Under the pieces are notes generated by a model. It was given only the letters and a program-made list of their open reading frames with translations, searched no databases and was not told the DNA's origin. Of a stretch of DNA of 64,000 bases, positions 7,578-16,361 are shown one piece after another. This DNA comes from Novosphingobium sp. Chol11 (GTDB taxonomy: Bacteria; Pseudomonadota; Alphaproteobacteria; Sphingomonadales; Sphingomonadaceae). The translations under genes and the position numbers were made by a program. The stretch's first letter is position 1; the number at the start of each line of letters is the position of its first letter. The DNA is taken from NCBI RefSeq assembly GCF_900218065.1, contig NZ_OBMU01000003.1, forward strand, positions 152,549-216,548, written 5' to 3'.

Positions 7578-9784
7578 AAGCTATAATCCCAACTCAGGGT
7601 GAAGGTGCGACCGCGTCCCGCGAAATAAGCGAGATTGTCGGTCGGCAGCCGCGTGTCGCTGCTATAGTCGATGTAGAATTTGTCGAACAGGTTCTGCACG
7701 CTCAGCCGCAGCCCGCCAAAGCCGGTCTGATAGCGGAGGCTGGCGTCCGTGACGTGATAGCCTGCGAAATTGTTGCGCCGGTCGGGCTGCGTGAGCCCCG
7801 GATCGGCATGAAAGGTGCGCGACAGGAAATATTGCGTCTGGACGATCGCCGAAACCGCCCCGCGATTGAATGTAGCCAATAGGTTGACGCGATCGGGTGA
7901 GATGTTCACGCCATCTAGATCGGTATCCACCACGCCATCCGCGTTATTGTCGTAGCGCCCCTCGATATGAGCGTAGCCGATGCCGAGCTTCAGCCCTTCG
8001 ATCGGTGTCTCGCTGCGCAGATTGACTTCGATGCCTTCGATCTTGATGCGCTGACGTTGCACGTCGAAGTTGCGCCCGAGGCCCGGGACCAGAAGCTGCC
8101 CCTTGTCGCTTGACGACCAGAAATAGGTGGCCGATGCGTCGATCGGTCCGCGCTTCACTTCAACGCCGATCTCCCGGTTGTTTGACACTATCGGTTCAAT
8201 GGCAAGGTAGCTGTCGATATCGACGCCGGGAAGATTGACGGAGCGTGCGATGCGGCCCACGTCGGGGGCGGTATAGCCCTCGGCATAGCTGGCATAAGCG
8301 CGGATGCCTTCCCATGGTTCGATGATGACGCCGCCGTTCAGCAGAAGATCGTCAAATTTCGGCTTGCCGCCCGCAACAGCGACGCCGCCATAGGTCGACG
8401 TGCCGCAAGGCGTGCCAGCCGGCAAGCTGGCCGAGCAAGCGACAAAGGTTGTTGACGCCAGCGTGTGATAATCGTCGATCTTGATCTGGACATTTTCCCA
8501 GCGTGCGCCACCAGCGATGCGCACCAGACCATCGAACAGCTTGAGATTGGCCTGGGCGAAGGGGGCGAGGCTCCGGAACTCGGCCGGGGGCACCCAGACG
8601 CGGTCCGTGGCGATCAGCCGCTGCTCGGTCTTGTCCCACAGAGCGTCGAAGCCAAGCGTCGCAGTCAGCGCTTCGAAGCCCGGAATCGCGCGCTCATAGC
8701 TGAACTTCGCACCGACTTTGCGCGAGCGGTTTTGCGACTGGTCGAACAACGTGTTGACGGGCGCGAGAGCCGGGTCCTGGAAGGTCGCGATGGGCGCTAT
8801 CTCGCCGCCGAACGTATCGCGCGAGCGGTTGAAGAATATCTGGCTGATGAAATTGCCGCCGAGCAGCTCAGTGTCGGTGTAGGACAGCGCGATGCTTTCG
8901 GTGCGGTTTGCGGCCGGATCGCCCGGAGGAGCGCCGCGGACCGCACTGGTCGGCAGGCCGGCGTTGCGGTTGCCCGCGACCGCTACGAAATCCCCGTTGC
9001 CCTTCAACTCGAAGCGGCTGGCGATCAGGTCGATCCGGCCTGTCGCTGAAGTCGCGTAGCCAAGGCGTGCGAAGAAATTGGTCGTCCGCGAGTCCTGCGT
9101 CTCGCCCTGCGTCAGGTTCAGGCCGACGCGACGGCCCTGACCGTCATAGAATACGCCCCGCTTTTCATAGGTAGCGCCGATCGTCGCGTCGAAATCGCCG
9201 GCCTTGTACTGGAACAGGCCGCCGGCCTTCCAGCCGAGCCCGTTGGAGTGCAAGCTGTTGTCGGCCGTGGCCTGCAACAGAACCCGGCCGCCTAGGCCTT
9301 CCGCGGTCGGCGCGCCGACCGTGACCTGGTTAACGATGCCGCCTGTGCCGCCGATGCCCTGTAGCGCGTTGGAGCCGTAGATCAGTTCAACCCGGTCGAC
9401 AAAGAAGCCGTCGATGGTGAAGCCGTCGCGGGCGCCGTCGCGCAGCGGGGTCGATTGTGGGATGCCGTTGATCGCGTAGAGAGGCGAACGACCACGCAGG
9501 GTTTCGCCCGCGCCGGAAAGCTTCTGGCGGGTGGGCGAGAAGGACGGGGTCAGGGTTGCTATCGCGTCGGTCACTGAACCGGAAATCGCGAGCTGCTGGT
9601 CGAGCGTCTCCTTGTCGACCACGTCGATCGTCAGCGGCAGTGCATTAACAGGAAGGATGCTGCGAGCCGCAGTGACGACAATCCGCCCTTCGGCCTCGGC
9701 TTCAGCAGACGCGGGTTGCGCGTTAGCGGTTATGGCCGACAACAGTGTTGTCGTGGAGAGCAGAGTAGAACTGATGATGCGCAT
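7574..9784 (-). CDS. TonB-dependent siderophore receptor
   Basis: An outer-membrane beta-barrel receptor of 736 residues from ATG 9784. I prefer this start over the upstream TTG at 9790 because AGGGG lies seven bases before it. An N-terminal signal peptide (MRIISSTLLSTTTLLSAITA, then NAQ) is followed by the TonB-box region GRIVVTAAR and a plug domain up to about residue 170 with the LRGRSPLYAINGIPQS and VELIYGSNALQG motifs. A barrel with long loops ends in the aromatic TFTLSWDYSF. It overlaps the PepSY membrane gene downstream. The family imports ferric siderophores using TonB-ExbBD energy; the exact ligand cannot be read from sequence. Confidence 0.9.
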   Translation of the reverse strand: MRIISSTLLSTTTLLSAITANAQPASAEAEAEGRIVVTAARSILPVNALPLTIDVVDKETLDQQLAISGSVTDAIATLTPSFSPTRQKLSGAGETLRGRSPLYAINGIPQSTPLRDGARDGFTIDGFFVDRVELIYGSNALQGIGGTGGIVNQVTVGAPTAEGLGGRVLLQATADNSLHSNGLGWKAGGLFQYKAGDFDATIGATYEKRGVFYDGQGRRVGLNLTQGETQDSRTTNFFARLGYATSATGRIDLIASRFELKGNGDFVAVAGNRNAGLPTSAVRGAPPGDPAANRTESIALSYTDTELLGGNFISQIFFNRSRDTFGGEIAPIATFQDPALAPVNTLFDQSQNRSRKVGAKFSYERAIPGFEALTATLGFDALWDKTEQRLIATDRVWVPPAEFRSLAPFAQANLKLFDGLVRIAGGARWENVQIKIDDYHTLASTTFVACSASLPAGTPCGTSTYGGVAVAGGKPKFDDLLLNGGVIIEPWEGIRAYASYAEGYTAPDVGRIARSVNLPGVDIDSYLAIEPIVSNNREIGVEVKRGPIDASATYFWSSSDKGQLLVPGLGRNFDVQRQRIKIEGIEVNLRSETPIEGLKLGIGYAHIEGRYDNNADGVVDTDLDGVNISPDRVNLLATFNRGAVSAIVQTQYFLSRTFHADPGLTQPDRRNNFAGYHVTDASLRYQTGFGGLRLSVQNLFDKFYIDYSSDTRLPTDNLAYFAGRGRTFTLSWDYSF

Positions 9785-9832
9785 GAACAAACCCCTAGCT
9801 TGCTGCGCTCGCTAGTGGATCAAATATACTAA

Positions 9833-9847
9833 TGCAAGTCAGTCGCA
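9833..9847 (-). promoter_or_regulatory. Fur-like operator candidate
   Basis: TGCAAGTCAGTCGCA is an imperfect 7-1-7 palindrome (five of seven positions pair) 48 bases upstream of the receptor start. The geometry matches Fur boxes, and an iron-uptake operon follows. No experimental consensus for this organism is available here. Confidence 0.4.
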
Positions 9848-9943
9848 GCCAGTCTAGCTTTGGATCGGTTCTTGCGATCGCGGGTCATCTCAGTCGATCG
9901 TGTCCGATCAGCGGCCGTTCGGCTGAGCGCCAAAGCCAGCCTG

Positions 9944-10960
9944 TTAACCGCCCTTGGCAAAATCGTCGAAAGCCCGGTCGGTAACAGGGATGATATGCCG
10001 CGCGATAAAGGGCGCCCCCTCGCTGGCGCCCTGCTCGGGGTGCTTCAGCGCGCACTCCCATTCCAAGACAGCCCAGCCCGGAAAATCATATTGCGCCATC
10101 TTCGAAAAAATCTGCCCGAAATCCACCTGCCCGTCGCCAAGCGAACGGAAGCGGCCCGCGCGGTCGATCCAGGATTGATATCCGCCGTAGACTCCGGTTC
10201 GGCCGGAAGGACGAAACTCGGCGTCCTTGACGTGGAAGCTCTTCACCCGCCTGTGATAGATGTCGAGGAATGCGAGATAGTCGAGCTGCTGCAGCACGAA
10301 ATGGCTGGGATCATACAGTATGTTGGCACGCGGGTGCTGATCGACGCGGTCCAGGAACATCTCGAACGTCGCACCGTCATGCAAATCCTCCCCGGGGTGG
10401 ATTTCAAAGGATACATCCACCCCATTGTCATCAAATGTGTCAAGGATCGGCCGCCACCGCCGAGCCAGCTCGTCAAAGGCTTCCTCGATCATGCCTGCGG
10501 GCCGTTGGGGCCAGGGGTAGAAATAGGGCCATGCCAGAGAGCCTGAGAAAGTGGCGTGGGCGGTTAAGCCCAGCCGCCGACTGGCCTGCGCCGCCAACTT
10601 CAGCTGTTCCACGGCCCATTCTTGTCGCGCATCTGGACGCCCCCTGACATCAGGCGCTGCGAAACCATCGAACAGCGTGTCATAGGCAGGATGCACCGCG
10701 ACAAGCTGCCCTTGGAGGTGCGTAGAAAGCTCGGTGATTGACAGGCCCTTGCCGCCGAGCTTGCCCAGGATTTCGTCGCAATAATCCTGGCTTCGCGCCG
10801 CAGTGGCCAGATTGATGAAGCGCGGGTCGTTGGTCGGTATCTGCAACCCCTTGTAGCCAAGGCTCGCCGCCCAATCCGCAATGGCGTCCAGCGAGTTGAA
10901 AGGTGCGTCGTCACCGATGAACTGCGCCAGGAAAATCCCAGGCCCCTTGATCGTTCGCAT
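9944..10960 (-). CDS. Sugar phosphate isomerase/epimerase (xylose-isomerase-like TIM barrel)
   Basis: A 338-residue cytoplasmic protein of the AP-endonuclease-2/xylose-isomerase-like TIM barrel family. Visible metal-site motifs are SFEIHPGED near residue 185, NILYDPSHF near 215, VKSFHVKDAEF near 240 and a C-terminal AVLEWECALKHPEQG. The start ATG follows AGGAAC by six bases and lies ten bases after the stop of the Gfo/Idh/MocA gene, so it is the last gene of a minus-strand operon (TetR, DUF1080, oxidoreductase, isomerase). Relatives isomerise or epimerise keto-sugars or inosose, or cleave 3-keto glycosides, including C-glycoside deglycosidase alpha subunits. Its partner dehydrogenase supports a 3-keto-sugar substrate, but the substrate is inference. 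Confidence 0.85.
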   Translation of the reverse strand: MRTIKGPGIFLAQFIGDDAPFNSLDAIADWAASLGYKGLQIPTNDPRFINLATAARSQDYCDEILGKLGGKGLSITELSTHLQGQLVAVHPAYDTLFDGFAAPDVRGRPDARQEWAVEQLKLAAQASRRLGLTAHATFSGSLAWPYFYPWPQRPAGMIEEAFDELARRWRPILDTFDDNGVDVSFEIHPGEDLHDGATFEMFLDRVDQHPRANILYDPSHFVLQQLDYLAFLDIYHRRVKSFHVKDAEFRPSGRTGVYGGYQSWIDRAGRFRSLGDGQVDFGQIFSKMAQYDFPGWAVLEWECALKHPEQGASEGAPFIARHIIPVTDRAFDDFAKGG

Positions 10961-10970
10961 TTAAGTTCCT

Positions 10971-12104
10971 TCAGACGATGAGAGGGACCCAGCCGCTTTC
11001 ATCGCGGCTGGCGTAAACGGCGGTTTCGATCAGCGCCATGCCGCGCAGACCATCGGCAATGCCTGGTAACAGCGGCGCTTTGCCCCCGCGTAGCAACATG
11101 GCGAAGTCACGATAGAGGTTGGCGAAGGCTTCTAGATAGCCCTCCGGATGCCCACCGGGCGTCCGCAGCCTGGCCGTTGCGTCCGCGCCCAGCGACGCAT
11201 CGCCCGCCTGGACCAGCTCCGTGCGCCCGTCGCTATGATGAACGACCAGCATGTTGGGCCTTTCCTGCCGCCAATCGATCCCGCCACGATCGCCATGGAT
11301 ACGCAGGCGCAATCCGTTGCGTTCACCGATCATGATCTGGGAGGCGAGCAGCGCACCCCGCGCGCCGTTTTCAAAGCGCAGCAGCAGCTGGCAGTCGTCG
11401 TCCAGCGCACGGCCGGGCACCACCGACCCAAGATCTGCGAGCAACTGCGTCACCCGAAGGCCGGTCACGAACTCCGCCAGATGAAAGGCATGGACGCCGA
11501 TATCCGCGATGCAGCCACCCGGTCCTGCGCGCTTGGGGTCAAGCCGCCACGCCGCCTGCTTGCTGTCGGTCGCGGTGGCAAGCCAGCCTTGGGGATATTC
11601 GACGATCACCTTCGTCACGCGGCCGATCGCGCGGTCCGCGACGCGCGCGCGCGCCTCGCGGACCAGCGGATAGCCTGAATAGGTGTAGGTCAGCGCATAG
11701 GGTACATCGGCTCCGGCCACGATATCGGCCAATTCGCGCGCTTCCTCCAGCGTCGCGGTCGCCGGCTTGTCGCTCATCACTGCAATGCCAGCCTCCAGCG
11801 CGGCGCGCGCGGCAGGCAGGTGATGATGATTAGGGGTGGCGATTGTGACGAAGTCTATCCCGTCGGGCCGCACCGCCTCCGCGTTCAGCATCGTCGCCAC
11901 GTCGGGATAGGCGCGCGCCGGATCGACCCGGAAAACTGCCCCCGCTTCCGCCGATCGCGCAGTGTCACTGCTGAAAGCGCCCGCGACTAATTCTATCTCT
12001 CGGTCCAGTTCGGCGGCGATCCTGTGCACACTGCCGATGAAGGACCCGGGGCCTCCGCCGATCAGGGCAAAACGCAGGCGCCGGCCATCTTTTTCGTTCT
12101 TCAC
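10971..12104 (-). CDS. Gfo/Idh/MocA family oxidoreductase
   Basis: A 377-residue NAD(P)-dependent sugar dehydrogenase. A Rossmann GGGPGSFIGS motif lies near residue 17 and the SDKPATATLEEA motif, equivalent to EKP of the family, near residue 131. The C-terminal alpha/beta substrate domain contains GGCIADIGVHAFHLAEFVTG. The start is GTG at 12104, three bases after the DUF1080 stop. The protein ends ten bases before the TIM-barrel gene. In related catabolic loci such enzymes oxidise the C3 hydroxyl of a glycoside or sugar so that a partner can cleave or isomerise the keto form. The specific substrate is not visible. Confidence 0.88.
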   Translation of the reverse strand: MKNEKDGRRLRFALIGGGPGSFIGSVHRIAAELDREIELVAGAFSSDTARSAEAGAVFRVDPARAYPDVATMLNAEAVRPDGIDFVTIATPNHHHLPAARAALEAGIAVMSDKPATATLEEARELADIVAGADVPYALTYTYSGYPLVREARARVADRAIGRVTKVIVEYPQGWLATATDSKQAAWRLDPKRAGPGGCIADIGVHAFHLAEFVTGLRVTQLLADLGSVVPGRALDDDCQLLLRFENGARGALLASQIMIGERNGLRLRIHGDRGGIDWRQERPNMLVVHHSDGRTELVQAGDASLGADATARLRTPGGHPEGYLEAFANLYRDFAMLLRGGKAPLLPGIADGLRGMALIETAVYASRDESGWVPLIV

Positions 12105-12107
12105 TCT

Positions 12108-12944
12108 TTAGCCCTCTTTGATCCTGATGTTCCGCCATCGGCAGGCCGCTCCAGGTCCCCAACGCGCCTCGCCAAAATTGGAATCATGGTCGTGCACTTC
12201 GAATGCGATATGTCCGCGCTCTCCCAACAGGGCACCGACTGCGGCGGGGTCATAGCCGGGCGATTGAAGGGCGGCGGTATCCACCTGCGCAATCTGCAGT
12301 CCATTGACCCATGTCGTGATGACCGGCAACGCGCCGCCCACGCAGCGGATGCGCAACTCGTTCCAATCGCCCCATCGCCAGACGGTCAGGAAATCCTCCA
12401 CCTTCGCGGCATAGGATAGACGCCTGATCTTGTCTGGCGTCACCGGTTCCGCGCTGGTCGCAGGATCGTCGACCTTAAGACCGATTGGTAGACCCTTGCT
12501 GTCCAGCACGGCGTCGATCGCGAAAGGCACGGCGGAAAAGCCGGCCAGCCCATTGCCGTAAAAGCCGCCGATGCCGCCCGATGGACGATGATCCACCAAT
12601 ATCTGGAAACCTTCCCAGCTGTCGCGCTGGCGGCGCACCATCACACCGGTATCGGCAGGCCAGTCGGGGCGCATCTCCAGCACTAGTTCGAAATCGCCGA
12701 ACGTCTCTTCGGACAGCAGATAACCGCCATAGCCCAACCTTGCCTGACGGCCTACGATCGCGCCGTCCTCGACCGTCCATATCGCCGGATGCGCCTCCGG
12801 GTCGGCAGGCGTTTGGATCCCATATTGCGCCATCAGGTCAGTGACGGCCGGTCCGCCGGGATTCCAACGGCCATAGACGCGTGGAATCGCCCGCCATCCG
12901 GCAAGCGTGCTCCCATCGAACAATGTGCGAAATTCGTCCGTCAT
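12108..12944 (-). CDS. DUF1080 protein (3-keto-disaccharide hydrolase family)
   Basis: A 278-residue protein of the DUF1080 concanavalin-like family. It begins FRTLFDGSTLAGWRAI; the LFDGxxLxGW opening is the family hallmark. The core reads AIWTVEDGAIVGRQ, DFELVLEMRPDWPADTGVMV and the C-terminal WRNIRIKEG. Its ATGA overlaps the stop of the TetR gene. No secretion signal is visible, so it seems to act in the cytoplasm, although many relatives are exported. DUF1080 proteins hydrolyse glycosides that have been oxidised at C3, which fits the two Gfo/Idh/MocA enzymes of this locus. Substrate unknown. Confidence 0.85.
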   Translation of the reverse strand: MTDEFRTLFDGSTLAGWRAIPRVYGRWNPGGPAVTDLMAQYGIQTPADPEAHPAIWTVEDGAIVGRQARLGYGGYLLSEETFGDFELVLEMRPDWPADTGVMVRRQRDSWEGFQILVDHRPSGGIGGFYGNGLAGFSAVPFAIDAVLDSKGLPIGLKVDDPATSAEPVTPDKIRRLSYAAKVEDFLTVWRWGDWNELRIRCVGGALPVITTWVNGLQIAQVDTAALQSPGYDPAAVGALLGERGHIAFEVHDHDSNFGEARWGPGAACRWRNIRIKEG

Positions 12945-13528
12945 TTTCGCCCTTCGCCATTTCCAAGCAGCAGTTCAATCTCGGTTTCCAACGCCGCGGC
13001 CATGTCGATCGAACGATCGACCAGCCAGCGCACCTGCAGGCCGTCCGACTGGGCAATCAGCATCATCGCAGCGTGATCGGGGTCCAGCGCGGCCGCCACA
13101 ATTCCCGCCGCCTGACGCCTGCGGATTTCATCGGCGATATAGGATTGCAGGACGGCAAAGCGCGCCTGGAAAAACTCATGCGCAGGGTGGGACGCGTCCA
13201 CCGCTTCGGCTGCAAAAGCGGTATAGAGCTGCACAAGCCCGGGACTGTTTGTGTTGCGCCTGGCCCCTTCCACCAGCCCCGCAAAGACATCCTCGCCTGT
13301 GGTCAGTTGAGCTGCATTGTCCTCGTCCCACATGCGCAGCACTTCCTGCAGCAGCATCTCTCGGGACGAGAAATAATAGATGATATGCGCGCTATCGATG
13401 CCGATGCTGCGGCCGATCTGACTGAGCGACGCGCCCCGATAGCCTTCACGACTGATAACCTCGACCGCCGCGCGCAGAATCTCGTTCCGCCTTTCCTGGC
13501 CTTTTGCATAGGGTCCGCGTTTCTTCAT
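12941..13528 (-). CDS. TetR/AcrR family transcriptional regulator
   Basis: A 195-residue regulator. The N-terminal helix-turn-helix spans about residues 12-58 (RRNEILRAAVEVISREGYRG, then QIGRSIGIDSAHIIYYF), followed by an all-helical ligand-binding domain. It is the first gene of the minus-strand operon with DUF1080, oxidoreductase and TIM barrel, and it is divergent from the plus-strand half of the locus. The 102 bases between the two starts are the obvious place for its operator. It probably represses both arms until a sugar or glycoside signal is present; the ligand is unknown. Confidence 0.85.
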   Translation of the reverse strand: MKKRGPYAKGQERRNEILRAAVEVISREGYRGASLSQIGRSIGIDSAHIIYYFSSREMLLQEVLRMWDEDNAAQLTTGEDVFAGLVEGARRNTNSPGLVQLYTAFAAEAVDASHPAHEFFQARFAVLQSYIADEIRRRQAAGIVAAALDPDHAAMMLIAQSDGLQVRWLVDRSIDMAAALETEIELLLGNGEGRK

Positions 13529-13630
13529 TCGGTGGCCATAACAGCAGCATTTCCGAAAATATAGTTGTCCTTAATTTTTAGTATCGCTATAGGTTCAGGC
13601 GGCGGGCCGAGCCGCAAGGGAGGATGTTCA

Positions 13631-14515
13631 TTGAAACGCGTCGCAATCAACCCGCTCCCCTGGGTAACTGGCCCGATGGGGCCGCACGTTACTGAACAGA
13701 ATTTACGAGAAGCCCTGACTGATCTGGTGCAGACAGGCTTTCGCTCGCTCCACACCGATGTTCCCGCGAGAATGAACGTCGCGGAATATAGGTCGATCTT
13801 GGACGAATTCGGCTTCACTCCCGCGCCGGGCTATTTCGCCGGGGACTTTCATGTCGCCGAAAAGCAGGCGGCCATTGTCGAACAGGCAAAGGCGCATGCT
13901 GGCACCCTTGCTGCGCTGGGCGTCGACAGCACCTTCGTCGCGGGCAATATCGACATGGCGCGCTTCACCAATCCTGCCGTTGGCTACAATGCGTCCGCCG
14001 ACCGGACCAAGCGGATGGCCGAAACGCTCGCTCGCGCGGCGGATGCGGGCTTTGCGGAAGGGGTCCGCTTCGCCCTGCACCCGCATGTCGCGATGATTAT
14101 CGAAACCGAGGAGGAAACGCGCGACGTGCTCGACATGACCGCCGGGTCTCACCTTGGTTTCGGACCTGACACCGGCCATCTGCTGTGGGCTGGAATGGTG
14201 CCGGAACAGATCATCGCCGACTATGCTGATCGGTTGGTCGCCGTGCATCTGAAGGACGTGGACCAAGCCGGCTTCCGCCGAGCGCTTCGCTATGAAGATG
14301 ATTATATGACGGCGATCGGCACGCGGCACATCTGGAGCGAGCCGGGCCGGGGAATCGTGAATTTCGATGCCGTCTTCAACGCGCTGCCTGCCGATTTCCA
14401 CGGGTGGTTCGTGGTGGAAGTCGACATACCGAACCTGCCCACGCCGCTGGAAAGCAGCCGCGCTTCCTATGACTTTCTCGCGTCTCATCCCTATTTTGCT
14501 GGAGCCACGGCATGA
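13631..14515 (+). CDS. Sugar phosphate isomerase/epimerase (second TIM barrel)
   Basis: A 294-residue xylose-isomerase-like TIM barrel, first gene of the plus-strand operon. I chose TTG 13631 because GGAGG lies seven bases upstream and the protein then opens KRVAINPLPWVTGPMGPHVT, typical of inosose or keto-sugar isomerase relatives; the open frame itself extends upstream to 13565. Metal-site motifs seen are GVRFALHPHVAMIIETEEE, HLGFGPDTGHLLWAG, LVAVHLKDVDQAG and WFVVEVDIPN. The stop overlaps the next start (ATGA). It resembles the minus-strand TIM barrel only at family level, so the locus has two distinct enzymes of this fold. It likely acts on a keto-sugar made by the neighbouring dehydrogenase. 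Confidence 0.85.
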   Translation: MKRVAINPLPWVTGPMGPHVTEQNLREALTDLVQTGFRSLHTDVPARMNVAEYRSILDEFGFTPAPGYFAGDFHVAEKQAAIVEQAKAHAGTLAALGVDSTFVAGNIDMARFTNPAVGYNASADRTKRMAETLARAADAGFAEGVRFALHPHVAMIIETEEETRDVLDMTAGSHLGFGPDTGHLLWAGMVPEQIIADYADRLVAVHLKDVDQAGFRRALRYEDDYMTAIGTRHIWSEPGRGIVNFDAVFNALPADFHGWFVVEVDIPNLPTPLESSRASYDFLASHPYFAGATA

Positions 14516-15582
14516 ATATGGTCAAGCCACTGGGCGTCGGCTTTGCAGGCGCGGGCCCCGTCACGCAGGCGATTCACCTGCCGACGCTCGCCCATCTGCC
14601 GGATCTCTTCACGCCCGCCTGCGTGATGGACGTCAACGGCGATCTGGCTGCGGCGGTCGCGGTCAGCGCGGGCGCGCGTTCCGTCACGTCGCTCGACGCG
14701 ATGCTCGCCGATCCGGCGGTGGATGTCATCGCGGTCTGCAGCCCCCAGCAGTTCCACGCCGATCAGGTGATCGCGGCCCTGCGCGCAGGCAAGAAGGCCG
14801 TGCTATGCGAAAAGCCCTTGGCGAACAGCGCCGATGAAGCGCGCGCGATCGCGGAGGTCTCGGCGGAAACCGGCATCCCCGTAATCCTGGGTGCGATGCA
14901 TGTCTTCGATCCCGGCTGGATCGCGGTGAAGGATATGCTCGGAGACCTGGTCCCCAAGGCGCGCAGCATCCGGTCCAGCATCGTGCTGCCGCTGAACGAC
15001 CGTTTCGAAAACTGGGCGACAGAGGTGACCGGGCGGCCTGACATGGCCTTCTCCATGCCCGACGAAATTACGCCGGATGTGATCCGCCAGATGTTCCACA
15101 CCTTGATCCTGGGCTTGGCGGTGCATGATCTGCCGTTGGTGCGCGCCTTCCTGCCGGACTGGCGCGACTTGGAAATCTGGTCGGCGCGCCAGCTCGCACC
15201 TTTCGGCTATCTGATCGCCGGTCAGGCGGGCGGGCGCGCGGTGCAGCTTGCCGGGACCATGCATGGCCATGGCGAAGCCTATTGGGACTTGGAAGTCGCT
15301 GCCGATGCGGAACTGCTCCGCATTCGCTTCACCCCCTCCTACATCCACGGCGGTTCAGCCGTCGCGACGATCACCGACGCATCGGGCGCCGTTCGCCAGA
15401 TCGGACCTTTCGACCGCAACGGCTATGTCGAAGAATGGCGCGCGCTTTATGCGGCTGCACATGGCGACCATGGCGCCATACCCTCGCTCGACACCGTCGC
15501 GGAGGATTTCGACTTTGTGATCGATGTCGCCAACAAAGCCAGTGCCAGTGCGATCGGAGAACTGTCATGCCCCTGCCACTGA
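14512..15582 (+). CDS. Gfo/Idh/MocA family oxidoreductase (second copy)
   Basis: A 356-residue NAD(P)-dependent oxidoreductase. The Rossmann motif GFAGAGPVTQAIHLP is near residue 10 and the CEKPLANSADEA motif, with the catalytic lysine of the family, near residue 100. The C-terminal substrate domain follows. It overlaps the TIM-barrel gene by four bases, and its own 3' end overlaps the next gene by 16 bases, so this is a tight operon. With the minus-strand paralogue it gives the locus two different sugar dehydrogenases, which may act in oxidation and later re-reduction of the same keto intermediate, as in 3-keto-glycoside pathways. That division is inference. Confidence 0.87.
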   Translation: MNMVKPLGVGFAGAGPVTQAIHLPTLAHLPDLFTPACVMDVNGDLAAAVAVSAGARSVTSLDAMLADPAVDVIAVCSPQQFHADQVIAALRAGKKAVLCEKPLANSADEARAIAEVSAETGIPVILGAMHVFDPGWIAVKDMLGDLVPKARSIRSSIVLPLNDRFENWATEVTGRPDMAFSMPDEITPDVIRQMFHTLILGLAVHDLPLVRAFLPDWRDLEIWSARQLAPFGYLIAGQAGGRAVQLAGTMHGHGEAYWDLEVAADAELLRIRFTPSYIHGGSAVATITDASGAVRQIGPFDRNGYVEEWRALYAAAHGDHGAIPSLDTVAEDFDFVIDVANKASASAIGELSCPCH

Positions 15583-16361
15583 CCATCGCCGCCGAAGCGC
15601 TCGGCCTTCAGCACAGGCTACGTAAGACGCTGGCCACCCTGCCACTGTCCTATCGCGCTCCAGCAGACAGCGCCGCCGCCTCAATCATGTTCATCGCTGG
15701 AACCAGCGACTGGGCGGCACGCGCGACGGCCGCGGTAGAGGCGGGAGCGCGCGGCGTCATCATCGCCGATCCGGGCATCACCGACCCAGACGCGATCCTC
15801 ACCCTCGCCGATCGGGCAGACCAGGCGGGCGCAGTCGTGGAACTGGCGGAACGCTATGCGGGCGATCCGACGCTACTACGTCATCGTGCCGACCTCATCC
15901 AGCATCTGGCGGCGACGTCGACCATCCTGATCAGCCAAGTGGGTGACTTCGCTACGCCCGCCAATGCCGCGTTGGACATGGTGCGCACGGCGCACGCCCT
16001 CGGCCAGCCGCTTTCCCTCACCCATATCTGGCAGGCATCCCACGCCGTTGTCGTGCGCGGCACGGCAGGCGAAAAGCTTTTCGAAGCGATTGCCACGAGC
16101 GGCACCGGCGGCGCTGGCCAGCGGATCGACGCGCTGGGCTTCGGCCGCACCTTACGTTTCTCGCTCAGGGGTGACGGATCGGCCAGACCTTCGGATCTCA
16201 GAATTGGGAACGCAAAGGGCGAGCGGAAGCTGTCGCCGGTCTACGAAAGCGTGGATCGTGCGGCATGGTTGCGGGTTCATGCCGCACTTGATCGCGGCGA
16301 ACCGGACGGTCTGGCATTGCGGCAGTTCGCAGCCGACATCACCATGATCCAGGCTCTCTGA
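15567..16361 (+). CDS. Hypothetical protein of the sugar locus (unrecognised family)
   Basis: A 264-residue protein starting at ATG 15567 inside the end of the oxidoreductase gene; the open frame extends farther upstream, but there it overlaps real coding sequence. I do not recognise the family. It has alternating hydrophobic strands and helices: AAASIMFIAGTSDWAARATA, ARGVIIADPGITDPDAILTL, TILISQVGDFATPANAALDM and SLTHIWQASHAVVVRGTAGE. This order resembles the NAD-binding half of a Gfo/Idh/MocA protein, though the classic GxGxxG is missing. It may be a regulatory or non-catalytic subunit of the upstream dehydrogenase. There is no signal peptide or membrane segment. It is followed directly by the MFS transporter. 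Confidence 0.75.
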   Translation: MPLPLTIAAEALGLQHRLRKTLATLPLSYRAPADSAAASIMFIAGTSDWAARATAAVEAGARGVIIADPGITDPDAILTLADRADQAGAVVELAERYAGDPTLLRHRADLIQHLAATSTILISQVGDFATPANAALDMVRTAHALGQPLSLTHIWQASHAVVVRGTAGEKLFEAIATSGTGGAGQRIDALGFGRTLRFSLRGDGSARPSDLRIGNAKGERKLSPVYESVDRAAWLRVHAALDRGEPDGLALRQFAADITMIQAL

